Of a DNA stretch of 24,399 nucleotides, positions 1-7,925 are shown one piece after another (positions within the stretch are counted from its first letter, which is position 1; the number at the start of each line of letters is the position of its first letter). Source of the DNA: an uncultured Mycoplasmatota bacterium (GTDB lineage: Bacteria; Bacillota_I; Bacilli_A; RF39; UBA660). The position numbers and the translations under genes are program-made. The notes under the pieces are model-generated. The model ran no database searches, was not told the origin of the DNA, and saw only the letters and a list, made by a program, of their open reading frames with translations. The stretch is taken from contig URIY01000026.1 in NCBI GenBank assembly GCA_900547995.1, positions 1 through 24,399 of the forward strand, in the 5' to 3' direction.

Positions 1-25
1 AAGTAATGGGAATGTATCTTCGCAT
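1..25 (-). CDS. N-terminus of an unidentified protein, cut by the window edge
   Basis: Only the first eight codons are inside the window (MRRYIPIT). They are believable as a gene start because a strong Shine-Dalgarno (GGAGGTGA on the minus strand, 31-38) sits at normal distance before the ATG at 23-25, and a plausible promoter lies just upstream (40-67). The basic start followed by hydrophobic residues could be the beginning of a signal peptide or a membrane protein, but too little is visible to assign a family. Confidence 0.5.
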
Positions 26-39
26 TTCTTTCACCTCCA

Positions 40-67
40 CTTATATCTTTCGATAAATGTTAGTGAA
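40..67 (-). promoter_or_regulatory. Putative sigma-A promoter of the edge gene
   Basis: Minus strand TTCACT (62-67), 16-nt spacer, TATAAG (40-45), directly upstream of the GGAGGTGA ribosome binding site. It lies after the terminator of the arylsulfotransferase gene, so the edge gene is probably a separate transcription unit. Confidence 0.45.
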
Positions 68-83
68 ATTCCTTTTAAATAAC

Positions 84-121
84 AAAAAAAATATGTAGAT
101 TTTGATTATTTCTACATATTT
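84..121 (-). terminator. Intrinsic terminator of the arylsulfotransferase gene
   Basis: An 11-bp perfect stem (89-99 pairing with 111-121, AAATATGTAGA and its complement) with an 11-nt loop is followed on the minus strand by a run of U from the A-tract at 84-90. It lies 17 nt past the stop codon of the gene at 138-2078. Confidence 0.85.
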
Positions 122-137
122 CTATACAGTTTTCCTA

Positions 138-2078
138 CTATATATTAATATACTTATTCGTATTATAAAATGTTCCATCTATTTCTAGATATATTTTATA
201 TTTACCTTTTAGTCCCTCTTTATTTATATATTTAGTAACAGTTATTCCTTTTTCATTTTCTTCTTCTGTAAAGATATCAACACAAAGAGCTGTATATGGT
301 TTTTTACTAATAGGTACTTTATATATATTTAAATTCATATCTTTATATAAAATAATATTTACATTGGTACCTTTTTTAAATAAGCCATTAAATACTAAAC
401 GATCTTCTTCTAAATTAAAGGAAATATTATGGCTATTATATTCTTCATTTATTTTTTTAGAATTTAATATAAAACCTTTCTTTACCTTAGTAGTTTTTGT
501 TGTACCCAAACTTCCTAATCTTTTAGCACTTCCAAGTTCATAAGATACATTATCATAAAAATTCATTTTTTCTACTCGATAATTATTTGTTGGTAAAACA
601 ATTTCAAAAATAATTTCATCATTTAATATTTCAACTGTATCAGACACTAATTTATCTGCTCCACCAAGTCCTGCTGGCTGATTAGAATTTTTTCCATCAA
701 CATATACTATTCCACCTGAGTGAATAATATAATGATTTTCATCTAAATAATCAACATCTGATATATATGGTGAATAAAACTCGCTACCTCTTTCTTTACC
801 ATATTCATATATTTGTTCAATAGTCATATTTTTTGTGTCTATTTTATACATAACGCCTCTTGAATAACTATTTTCAGCAGATACATAATTTTCTTTAATT
901 TTTGATTTATTATTACCATTATCAAATAAAAAAACATATCCTTTTGGTGTAATCATAGCAGCATGTTGACTCCATTGCCATTCAAAATTATCCCCTACTG
1001 GTTTAAAGAAATATTTTTGATATTCACTAGACCAATTAGTACTATCACCAATAATCCAATTTAAATTTCCTGTCTCATAAGAAATATTAATAACAGCATC
1101 TTGATGTCTTCCTGATAAGGTTATCGAATTAGTTTTATCATCATACCAAACGGCATTATTATGAAACCAATCATAACTACTCCAGTTTTCACTTTTGCCA
1201 TCTTCCATATTTAAAATACTTTTTAAATCAAATTTTTTTACAATATTACCATTTTGTCTATCAATTTCAACAATATAATCTTCAACAGTTCCTTCATCAC
1301 TATTGAAATTATCACTTGCAACTAGAAGATTACCATTTGGCATTTCATAATAATCATGGTGATATCCACCCTCTAAAGAGTACTCATTATATATCTTTCC
1401 AAACATATCTATTTCATATAATCCTGTCATATAATATGGTGCATTAATAAGTCTTTCAGTACTAACTAACATATGTCCATTTTTTAGTTTATTTATATTC
1501 CATATAGCATAATTAGTTAAGTACCATCTTACATCACCATTTGTATCATATGCACATGTATATCCTCTACTAGATGGTGTAAAAAAGTATAAATCATTAG
1601 ATAATTTTTCTTTATCTGCTTTAATACTAGTAGGTAAAATAAAATTATCAGGAAGTGGATTCGTTTTAATGGTAATTTCTTTTCGAGCATTTCCATATTC
1701 AATTATAATAGTATTTTCATAATCAGCATATAATCCATATATAGGTAAGTAATGCTTATTACTCTTTTTTGATTTATAGGTGTAGGTTGTTAATTCATCC
1801 TTACCAACAACCGTAATAGTTGGATCAACTTCATCATTTGTTTCAAATAAAACAAGTGCTGTAAGTGGTGATGCATCATATGGATCTAGTATAATATTGG
1901 GATTATCAATTGTATAACCATCAATTTTAAATTTTTCTTCTAAATTACTTTGATATGTAATCAAACTTTCTTTAACAATTATTTCATCACTATTTTCTAA
2001 ATTATTTTGAACTAGAATAAATAGAGGAATTGTTAAAATAATAATAGAAATTAGTGAAATAATTATTTTCTTTTGCAT
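138..2078 (-). CDS. Arylsulfotransferase (ASST) family protein, membrane-anchored
   Basis: 646 aa. Residues 4-24 form a hydrophobic signal peptide or anchor, so the bulk should be outside the membrane. The N-terminal part (about 30-150) looks like the beta-rich ASST N-domain. The rest resembles the six-bladed propeller of bacterial aryl-sulfate sulfotransferases, which move sulfate between phenolic compounds without PAPS. Candidate active-site residues fit the order known for E. coli AssT: His240/241 (YHHDYYEMPNGN), His306 (WFHNNAV), Arg324 (SGRHQDA) and His372 (WSQHAAM), the last matching the histidine that carries sulfate. The stretch between Arg324 and His372 has no cysteine, so the disulfide of the E. 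coli enzyme is absent. Its start has an AAAGGAG site, its own promoter and its own terminator, so it is monocistronic. The family is clear; the substrate is unknown, and some relatives may not be sulfotransferases. Confidence 0.82.
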   Translation of the reverse strand: MQKKIIISLISIIILTIPLFILVQNNLENSDEIIVKESLITYQSNLEEKFKIDGYTIDNPNIILDPYDASPLTALVLFETNDEVDPTITVVGKDELTTYTYKSKKSNKHYLPIYGLYADYENTIIIEYGNARKEITIKTNPLPDNFILPTSIKADKEKLSNDLYFFTPSSRGYTCAYDTNGDVRWYLTNYAIWNINKLKNGHMLVSTERLINAPYYMTGLYEIDMFGKIYNEYSLEGGYHHDYYEMPNGNLLVASDNFNSDEGTVEDYIVEIDRQNGNIVKKFDLKSILNMEDGKSENWSSYDWFHNNAVWYDDKTNSITLSGRHQDAVINISYETGNLNWIIGDSTNWSSEYQKYFFKPVGDNFEWQWSQHAAMITPKGYVFLFDNGNNKSKIKENYVSAENSYSRGVMYKIDTKNMTIEQIYEYGKERGSEFYSPYISDVDYLDENHYIIHSGGIVYVDGKNSNQPAGLGGADKLVSDTVEILNDEIIFEIVLPTNNYRVEKMNFYDNVSYELGSAKRLGSLGTTKTTKVKKGFILNSKKINEEYNSHNISFNLEEDRLVFNGLFKKGTNVNIILYKDMNLNIYKVPISKKPYTALCVDIFTEEENEKGITVTKYINKEGLKGKYKIYLEIDGTFYNTNKYINI

Positions 2079-2101
2079 ATTCTTGTTCTCCTTTCACAAA
2101 T

Positions 2102-2130
2102 ATTTTAACTAATAAACTTTATAATAACAA
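2102..2130 (-). promoter_or_regulatory. Promoter of the arylsulfotransferase gene
   Basis: Minus strand TTGTTA (2125-2130), 17-nt spacer, TAAAAT (2102-2107). It lies between the terminator of the HNH gene and the AAAGGAG ribosome binding site of the gene starting at 2078. Confidence 0.65.
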
Positions 2131-2144
2131 TAAAGCAATGGTTG

Positions 2145-2169
2145 AAAAAACTCAACTTAAAGTTGAGTT
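2145..2169 (-). terminator. Terminator of the HNH gene, overlapping its stop codon
   Basis: AACTCAAC (2149-2156) pairs with GTTGAGTT (2162-2169) around a 5-nt loop. On the minus strand it is followed by six U. The stop codon of the HNH gene (2157-2159) lies in the loop, so the hairpin is made partly from the last coding bases. Confidence 0.8.
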
Positions 2170-2540
2170 AAAATCATTCTCTTAATTTTTCCACGTTTCA
2201 TATTTCTAGGAATATCATAATTCATATTTATATAATTTAAAATAAGGTTTCTTATTAGCATTAATTCATCTTCACAATCGATTCCTTTTTTGGTATTTAT
2301 TATTTTAAATAATATATTAATTTCATCATATATTAAATGATTTTTACCTTCAATACAATGAAGAAAATCATGGGCTTTTTTTGTAAGTATGGCACCATTT
2401 TCTAAAGAGTAATCGCCTCCATTTTCGGCTTTAATTATATGGTGAAATGTTAAATCACTTATGTTATCGATCTTAAACCCCATCCAATCATAATCCTTGA
2501 TATTATACATTTCTATCATATCTACTAAAATACTTTTCAT
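2157..2540 (-). CDS. Small HNH-endonuclease-like protein
   Basis: 127 aa from the ATG at 2538-2540. The HNH core is visible: His33-His34-Ile, a Glu-Gly-Gly turn, Leu-Glu-Asn48, then His57 and Leu-His61. This is the usual order for the compact beta-beta-alpha metal nuclease fold. There is no CxxC zinc ribbon and no extra DNA-binding domain, only a lysine/arginine-rich C-terminus. A longer reading frame from a TTG at 2606 is unlikely: a TATAAT box (2560-2565) lies inside the extension, and AAGGTGAG (2547-2554) is spaced 6 nt from the ATG. The gene sits alone between the terminator of enolase and its own terminator. The target is unknown; it could be a free-standing homing-type or defence nuclease, or a degenerate HNH protein without activity. 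Confidence 0.68.
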   Translation of the reverse strand: MKSILVDMIEMYNIKDYDWMGFKIDNISDLTFHHIIKAENGGDYSLENGAILTKKAHDFLHCIEGKNHLIYDEINILFKIINTKKGIDCEDELMLIRNLILNYINMNYDIPRNMKRGKIKRMILTQL

Positions 2541-2559
2541 AAACTGCTCACCTTGATTA

Positions 2560-2588
2560 ATTATACTATCATAAATAAATTTTGTTGT
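2560..2588 (-). promoter_or_regulatory. Putative promoter of the HNH gene
   Basis: A perfect TATAAT (2560-2565, minus strand) lies just upstream of the ribosome binding site. The -35 is weak: ACAACA at 17 nt (2583-2588), or TTTACA at 20 nt. The position argues for the ATG at 2540 as the true start. Confidence 0.5.
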
Positions 2589-2593
2589 AAATA

Positions 2594-2623
2594 CGAAAAA
2601 AGACAAAATATAAATTTGTCTTT
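2594..2623 (-). terminator. Terminator of enolase
   Basis: A 9-bp perfect stem (2599-2607 with 2615-2623, AAAGACAAA and its complement), a 7-nt loop, and a U-run on the minus strand from the A-tract at 2595-2600. It begins a few bases after the enolase stop codon. Confidence 0.85.
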
Positions 2624-2629
2624 ACGCAA

Positions 2630-3859
2630 TTATTTATTTAATTCTTCTTCAATACGCATTAATTGATTATATTTACATACACGATCTGTTCTTGATAATG
2701 AACCTGTTTTAATTTGTCCTAAATTAAGTCCAACAGCTAAATCAGCAATAGTTGTATCTTCAGTTTCACCACTTCTATGTGAAATTACAGTTGCATAGCC
2801 ATGTTTTCTAGCAAGTTCAATAGTTTCAAGTGTTTCGGTAATTGTACCAATTTGATTAACTTTTAATAAAATTGCATTCCCTGCATGATTATCAATACCC
2901 ATTTGTAAGCATTTTTTATTTGTAACAAATAAATCATCACCTACTAGTTGAATTCTATCTCCAAGTCTTTCAGTAATTAATCTAAATCCTTCCCAGTCAT
3001 TTTCATCAACAGGGTCCTCAATAGAACAAATTGGATATTTATTTACAAGTTCTTCGAAGAAATCAACTAACTCTTCTGTTGTTAAACTTCTTCCTTCACC
3101 AGCAAGAACATATTTACCATCTTTATAAAATTCACTTGCAGCAACGTCAATTCCAAGTTTTACATCAACGCCTGGTTCATAACCTGCTCTTTTAATAGCT
3201 TCCATAATAAGTTCAAAGCCTTCTGTATTACTATTTAAATCAGGAGCAAATCCACCTTCATCACCAACACCAGTCGCAAGTCCTTTTTCATTTAAAACTT
3301 TCTTTAAATTATGGAATACTTCAGAACCAATTCTAACTCTTTCCTTAATAGTATCAGCTTGTGGAATAATCATGAATTCTTGAAAATCAAGTTTATTATC
3401 AGCATGAGCTCCACCATTAATAATATTCATCATAGGTTTTGGTAAAATAGTTCCATCTCCTACATATCTATATAGAGGTAATCCTTTTTCAAGGGCAGCA
3501 GCCTTCATAGCAGCCATTGAAACACCTAAAATAGCATTTGCACCAAATCTTGATTTAGTTTCAGTTCCATCTAATTCTATCATAGCATAATCAAGTGCTT
3601 TTTGGTCAAAAACATCATAACCAATTACTAAATTCCTAAGTTCATTATTTACATGTGAAACAGCTTTTAAAACGCCTTTACCCATGTATCTTGTTCCGCC
3701 ATCACGTAACTCTAATGCTTCTCTTTCACCAGTTGAAGCACCACTTGGAACAGCTGCTCTACCAACAATTCCAGATTCTAGTACAACATCAACCTCTACT
3801 GTTGGGTTTCCTCTTGAATCAAGTATTTCTCTTCCTATTACATCTTTAATTTTTGACAT
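2630..3859 (-). CDS. eno: Enolase (phosphopyruvate hydratase)
   Basis: 409 aa, slightly short of the usual 425-435. It interconverts 2-phosphoglycerate and phosphoenolpyruvate in glycolysis. The N-terminal signature ILDSRGNPTVEVDV, the phosphate loop PSGASTG (38-44), the hinge Glu201 in GDEGGFAP, magnesium ligands Asp238, Glu281 and Asp308 (GDDLFVTN), catalytic Lys333 (LLKVNQIG) and the segment SHRSGETEDT (360-369) are all present, so it should be active. The metal-site context reads SIEDPVDENDW where many bacteria have SIEDGLDENDW, a known type of variation. The start has AAGGAGGATG before it. It has its own promoter inside the end of the upstream amidoligase gene and its own terminator; no terminator separates it from that gene, so read-through is also likely. 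Confidence 0.98.
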   Translation of the reverse strand: MSKIKDVIGREILDSRGNPTVEVDVVLESGIVGRAAVPSGASTGEREALELRDGGTRYMGKGVLKAVSHVNNELRNLVIGYDVFDQKALDYAMIELDGTETKSRFGANAILGVSMAAMKAAALEKGLPLYRYVGDGTILPKPMMNIINGGAHADNKLDFQEFMIIPQADTIKERVRIGSEVFHNLKKVLNEKGLATGVGDEGGFAPDLNSNTEGFELIMEAIKRAGYEPGVDVKLGIDVAASEFYKDGKYVLAGEGRSLTTEELVDFFEELVNKYPICSIEDPVDENDWEGFRLITERLGDRIQLVGDDLFVTNKKCLQMGIDNHAGNAILLKVNQIGTITETLETIELARKHGYATVISHRSGETEDTTIADLAVGLNLGQIKTGSLSRTDRVCKYNQLMRIEEELNK

Positions 3860-3889
3860 ATTTTCATCCTCCTTAAGTTGTACATTTTC

Positions 3890-3918
3890 ATTTTATCACT
3901 TTAATTTTAACGTTTCAA
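3890..3918 (-). promoter_or_regulatory. Enolase promoter, nested in the 3' end of the amidoligase gene
   Basis: Minus strand TTGAAA (3913-3918), 17-nt spacer, TAAAAT (3890-3895) preceded by TGA, giving an extended -10. The -35 box lies within the last codons of the gene ending at 3907. Confidence 0.8.
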
Positions 3919-4905
3919 TGCCTTTTGTTTAATTGTTTCAAAATTATATTTATTTATTTTTAAATATTGTTTTAGAAAATACATTTTATCAAGTTCATTA
4001 TCAAATATTAAATTAGATAGTTCTATGGCATCATCTAAATAAATATCGGAGTATTGTTCAAGTTCCATAATTTTATAATTTTTCATTTTTTTATTTATGA
4101 AATCTATATCAAAATTATTAGAGCGACAGTATAATAATAGTTTTACAAAAAAATTAATATTATTTTGCCATATAATATGGCTTAATGTTCCATTTGGACA
4201 TCTAAATTCAATGGTATTTTTATCATCTATATTAACTCCATTGCAATGTCCAAAATTAAGCCCATTACCAAGAGCGTTCAAATTCGTAGCACAATTAGAA
4301 ATTAAAAAATATAAATTTGTTTCTTTATTAATTTGTTTACCATTCAAAATATGTCGATATGCACATTTATTACTTTCATATTCTTCTAAAAATTCATTAT
4401 AATATGGAGCAACCGGATAGGCATAAGTTACTAGAGATGTTCTTGGTTTATCATTTTCACCATATGCAAAAAGATATATTACATGTTCATATACTGTCCA
4501 TAATTTTATTAAATTTAAAATAAACTTATCATTATCATTTAATATTCCGCTATCAACATGAATATGAGAACCTGCTTTGCCTTGATTAAGACCAAAATTA
4601 TGTCTAATTAAAAGGCAAACTGTTTTTAAATCACTCCATGCTTTTTTATTATCATGGAGAATTGGTGAAGTAACTTCTCCTCCATGATCAATCCCATTAT
4701 AAATACTGGTAACAGATGGGTCCCCTTTCAAGTTCCAATTAGATAATTTTTTCTTTTCTTGTAATGCAAAAGACACACTATTAAAACTTGCATTTTGAAA
4801 TTCTATTTCTGTCCCAAATTGTACACCTTTAGGAAAGTCTAACTTTTGACGATATTTTATTTCAATATCTCTAACATTTTCACATACTTTTTCTAATTTA
4901 CTCAT
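3907..4905 (-). CDS. Putative amidoligase-family protein (COOH-NH2 ligase fold)
   Basis: 332 aa, soluble. The sequence follows the Amidoligase_2 pattern, a fold related to glutamate-cysteine ligase and glutamine synthetase: FGTEIEF (30-36), WNLKGDPS (near 57), GGEVTSP (near 75), AGSHIHVD (near 111) and NTIEFRCPNGT (near 229). The acidic and histidine residues in these motifs are the expected ATP/metal and substrate ligands. Family members are predicted to form peptide-like amide bonds, for example on peptides or small molecules; the substrate here cannot be read from the sequence. AAGGGG precedes the ATG. The gene is divergent from the SpoVD-like PBP and co-directional with enolase. No ATP-grasp or cyclotransferase partner, often found beside such genes, is in view. 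Confidence 0.72.
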   Translation of the reverse strand: MSKLEKVCENVRDIEIKYRQKLDFPKGVQFGTEIEFQNASFNSVSFALQEKKKLSNWNLKGDPSVTSIYNGIDHGGEVTSPILHDNKKAWSDLKTVCLLIRHNFGLNQGKAGSHIHVDSGILNDNDKFILNLIKLWTVYEHVIYLFAYGENDKPRTSLVTYAYPVAPYYNEFLEEYESNKCAYRHILNGKQINKETNLYFLISNCATNLNALGNGLNFGHCNGVNIDDKNTIEFRCPNGTLSHIIWQNNINFFVKLLLYCRSNNFDIDFINKKMKNYKIMELEQYSDIYLDDAIELSNLIFDNELDKMYFLKQYLKINKYNFETIKQKALKR

Positions 4906-4929
4906 AAAATCCCCTTCTTTTGATTACAT

Positions 4930-4958
4930 ATCTTATCACAATAAAAATATAAAAACAA
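4930..4958 (-). promoter_or_regulatory. Promoter of the amidoligase gene
   Basis: Minus strand TTGTTT (4953-4958), 17-nt spacer, TAAGAT (4930-4935) preceded by TGA (extended -10). It lies in the 109-nt divergent gap before the PBP gene at 5015. I could not find an equally good plus-strand promoter in this gap. Confidence 0.65.
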
Positions 4959-5014
4959 GTATCTTTATGGGCTATATTTTTTTTCTTATCATATACTTTT
5001 CTAGGAGGCCATAT

Positions 5015-6922
5015 ATGTTTTTTAGAAAGATTCATACTAGAATTAAAATAATTATGATTGTTATTATATTATTATTTATCTTAATCATTGGAAAAGTATT
5101 TTATATTCAAGTAATTAGTTATAATAAATTAAATTCTTACGCAAATAGTTTATGGAGTCGAAATTTACCAATTGAGGCTAATAGAGGAATTATTTATGAT
5201 CGAAATGGTGTTGTACTAGCCGATAATTTAACAACAACATCACTTGTCTTTATTCCAAATCAAATTGAAGATAAAGAAAAAACGGCAAAATTAATTAGTG
5301 AAATACTTGGAACATCATATGAAGATATGCTTAGTCATGTTAGCAAAAAATCATCTATTGAAAGAGTGCATCCTGAAGGAAGAAGGCTGAATTTTGAAGT
5401 TGCTGATAAAATTGCTTCTTTAAATTTACCTGGAGTATATCTTGTAAAAGAATCAAAAAGAAATTATCCTTTTGAAAGTTCTCTTTCACATACACTTGGT
5501 TTTGTGGGTATTGATAATCAGGGGTTAAGTGGTCTTGAACTTATGTATAATAGTTATCTAACTGGTAGTTATGGTGCCATCAAATATTATAGTGATGCTA
5601 AAGGGACAAGACTTAATCTTGCTGAAGTTTATGAACAACCACAAGATGGTGTTAATATGACACTTACAATAAATTATGATATTCAAGCGTCTCTTGAAAG
5701 GGAACTTGATAACGCAGTTTTAAAATATAACCCTGATCAAGCACTTGGTATTGTTATGGACCCAAACAGTGGTGAAATACTTGCGATTTCATCTAGACCA
5801 AACTTTTCACCTAGTGATTATCAAAATTATACAGTTGAGGAAATTAATCGTAACTTACCTATTTGGATGACTTACGAACCTGGTTCAACTTTTAAAATTA
5901 TTACTCTTGCTGCTTCCTTAGAAGAAAAAGTTGTTGACTTGGATAATGACACCTTTACAGATACTGGTGGTATTGTTGTTGAAGGAGCAACTCTTCATTG
6001 TTGGAAACATGGTGGACATGGTTATGAAACTTATTTACAAGTCGTTGAAAATTCTTGTAACCCCGGTTTTGTTAACCTAGGTTTAAGACTTGGAAAAGAA
6101 AAGTTATTTAGTTATATCGATAAATTTGGTTTTGGTGAAAAAACGGGTGTTGATTTAAATGGTGAAGCAAATGGAATCATTTTTAATGTCGATAAAATTG
6201 GTGACCTTGAAACAGCAACCACAGCTTTTGGGCAAGGTGTAAGTGTTACACCAATTCAACAAATTACTGCTGTAAGTGCCGCTATTAATGGAGGTACATT
6301 ATATAAACCATATATTGTTAAAAGTTTAAATGAACCAGAAACTAATTCTGTTATTCTTGAAAATAAAAAAGAGGTTGTAAGAAAAGTTATTAGTGATGAA
6401 ACTAGTCAAAAAGTAAGATATGCTCTTGAAAGTGTTGTTACTAACGGTACAGGTAGACCTGCTTTTATTGATGGTTATAGAGTTGGTGGAAAAACAGGTA
6501 CTGCGCAAAAAGTAAAAGATGGAAGATATATGGTTGGTAATTATATTGTGTCTTTTATAGGATTTCTTCCTGCTGATGATCCACAAGTTATTGTATATGT
6601 TGCTGTCGATAATGCTAAAGGTGTAACACAATATGGAGGAACTATTGCAGCACCGATTGCCAAAAATATTTTAAAAGATGCCATATCAGCCCTTAATATT
6701 CAAAAACGTGAAGGAGCATCTGAAAAGAAATACAATTATCTAGATAGAAAATATGCAACAATTGAAAATGTTGTTGGCATGACACCAAGTGAAGCTATTA
6801 AAGCATTAAAACCTTTTAAAGTAGAGTTTTCCGGTACAGGCAGTACTATAAGTTATCAATCACCTAGTGCTGGAGAGCGAATTTATGAAGGTGAAACAGT
6901 TAGATTATTATTAAGTGATTAA
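5015..6922 (+). CDS. spoVD: Class B penicillin-binding protein, SpoVD-like (one PASTA domain)
   Basis: 635 aa from the ATG at 5015, chosen because AGGAGG (5003-5008) stands 6 nt before it; an in-frame ATG 48 nt upstream has no ribosome binding site. It is a D,D-transpeptidase that cross-links peptidoglycan on the outer face of the membrane. Visible parts: cytoplasmic tail, one TM helix (about 10-30), the dimerisation domain with NRGIIYDRNG, then the transpeptidase with Ser291 in STFK, SCN (347-349) and KTG (493-495), and one C-terminal PASTA domain (about 581-634). Length, single PASTA domain and position just before mraY match Bacillus SpoVD rather than PbpB. It leads a tight operon with mraY and ftsW. 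Whether it serves sporulation, division or growth cannot be told from sequence. Confidence 0.9.
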   Translation: MFFRKIHTRIKIIMIVIILLFILIIGKVFYIQVISYNKLNSYANSLWSRNLPIEANRGIIYDRNGVVLADNLTTTSLVFIPNQIEDKEKTAKLISEILGTSYEDMLSHVSKKSSIERVHPEGRRLNFEVADKIASLNLPGVYLVKESKRNYPFESSLSHTLGFVGIDNQGLSGLELMYNSYLTGSYGAIKYYSDAKGTRLNLAEVYEQPQDGVNMTLTINYDIQASLERELDNAVLKYNPDQALGIVMDPNSGEILAISSRPNFSPSDYQNYTVEEINRNLPIWMTYEPGSTFKIITLAASLEEKVVDLDNDTFTDTGGIVVEGATLHCWKHGGHGYETYLQVVENSCNPGFVNLGLRLGKEKLFSYIDKFGFGEKTGVDLNGEANGIIFNVDKIGDLETATTAFGQGVSVTPIQQITAVSAAINGGTLYKPYIVKSLNEPETNSVILENKKEVVRKVISDETSQKVRYALESVVTNGTGRPAFIDGYRVGGKTGTAQKVKDGRYMVGNYIVSFIGFLPADDPQVIVYVAVDNAKGVTQYGGTIAAPIAKNILKDAISALNIQKREGASEKKYNYLDRKYATIENVVGMTPSEAIKALKPFKVEFSGTGSTISYQSPSAGERIYEGETVRLLLSD

Positions 6923-6932
6923 GGAGGAAGTT

Positions 6933-7925
6933 ATGTTAAATTTATCAAAAGCAATTCTCTCTTTATTTATAGGATTTATTTTATCGGTTATTTTAGGAAC
7001 AATACTCATACCTATCTTAAAAAAATTTAAATTTAGTCAACGTCTTAGTATTTATTTAAGTGATGCTCATAAGAAAAAAAATGGTACACCAACCATGGGT
7101 GGATTTATCTTTATTATACCAACACTCATAACAACAATTCTCTTATTTATTCTAAATAAAATACACTTTAGTTATAACTTTCTCATTATTATTTTTACTT
7201 TTATTAGCTATGCAATTATTGGTTTTATTGATGACTTTTTAATAATCAAAAGAAATAATAATAATGGTCTTAGTGAAAAAGCTAAATTAATTCTTCAAAC
7301 TATCGTAGCCATTATCTTTTTCTACCTCTTTATGAAAGCTGGCAATGAACCTTTAATTTGGATTCATACCATTGGTATTAAATGGCATATCGGTTGGTTT
7401 TATGGTGTTTTTATTCTCTTTATTTTAGTTGCTAGTTCAAATGCCGTTAATTTAACGGATGGACTTGATGGACTTGCAGGAGGCCTTTCTTTTCTAGCGT
7501 TTATTACTTTTGGAATTATATGTTTTAATACGGGATGGCTTGAGGGATATATTGAAATGGCACTCTTTTGTTTTATACTAGCAGGATCTCTCCTTGGTTT
7601 CTTAGTTTTTAATGTAAGTCCTGCTAAAGTATTTATGGGTGATACTGGTTCACTTTGTCTTGGGGCAACACTCGGTAGTATTGCCATTGTTACAAGACAT
7701 GAATTATTACTTGTAATAATTGGTATTGTTTTTGTACTTGAAACACTTAGTTGTCTAATACAACGCTTCTACTACAAACTTACCAAAAAAAGATTTTTCC
7801 CTATGGCACCTATTCATCATACATTTGAAAAAAAAGGTTGGAAAGAACAAGATATCATTAGATTATTTTGGATTGTTGGTTTTATAGGAACTTGTATATC
7901 TATTATTTTTGGAGTATATATATAA
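6933..7925 (+). CDS. mraY: Phospho-MurNAc-pentapeptide transferase
   Basis: 330 aa, about ten TM helices. It transfers phospho-MurNAc-pentapeptide from UDP to undecaprenyl phosphate, making lipid I at the inner face of the membrane. Diagnostic motifs: GTPTMGG (51-57), the Asp-Asp pair 100-101 in GFIDDF, NLTDGLDGLAGG with Asp176 and Asp179, FMGDTGS with the essential Asp237, and PIHHTFE with His295-His296. The start at 6933 is set by AAGGAGGA (6921-6928); a GTG 18 nt upstream would place the site inside the gene. It starts 10 nt after the PBP stop codon and ends directly at the ftsW start, so the three genes are co-transcribed. In Bacillus murE precedes it and murD follows it; both are absent here. 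Confidence 0.97.
   Translation: MLNLSKAILSLFIGFILSVILGTILIPILKKFKFSQRLSIYLSDAHKKKNGTPTMGGFIFIIPTLITTILLFILNKIHFSYNFLIIIFTFISYAIIGFIDDFLIIKRNNNNGLSEKAKLILQTIVAIIFFYLFMKAGNEPLIWIHTIGIKWHIGWFYGVFILFILVASSNAVNLTDGLDGLAGGLSFLAFITFGIICFNTGWLEGYIEMALFCFILAGSLLGFLVFNVSPAKVFMGDTGSLCLGATLGSIAIVTRHELLLVIIGIVFVLETLSCLIQRFYYKLTKKRFFPMAPIHHTFEKKGWKEQDIIRLFWIVGFIGTCISIIFGVYI

Noticed and set aside
2541..2606. N-terminal extension of the HNH protein from a TTG at 2606
   Set aside because: The extension lies over the enolase terminator arm and a TATAAT box, and the ATG at 2540 has a proper ribosome binding site.
3655..3932. Open plus-strand frames opposite the start of enolase
   Set aside because: They are antisense to a well conserved enolase, have low-complexity translations and no ribosome binding site.
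4906..5014. Plus-strand promoter for the SpoVD-like PBP gene
   Set aside because: Candidates such as TATACT near 4993 would start transcription at the ribosome binding site, and others lack a -35. The minus-strand promoter in the same gap is clear.
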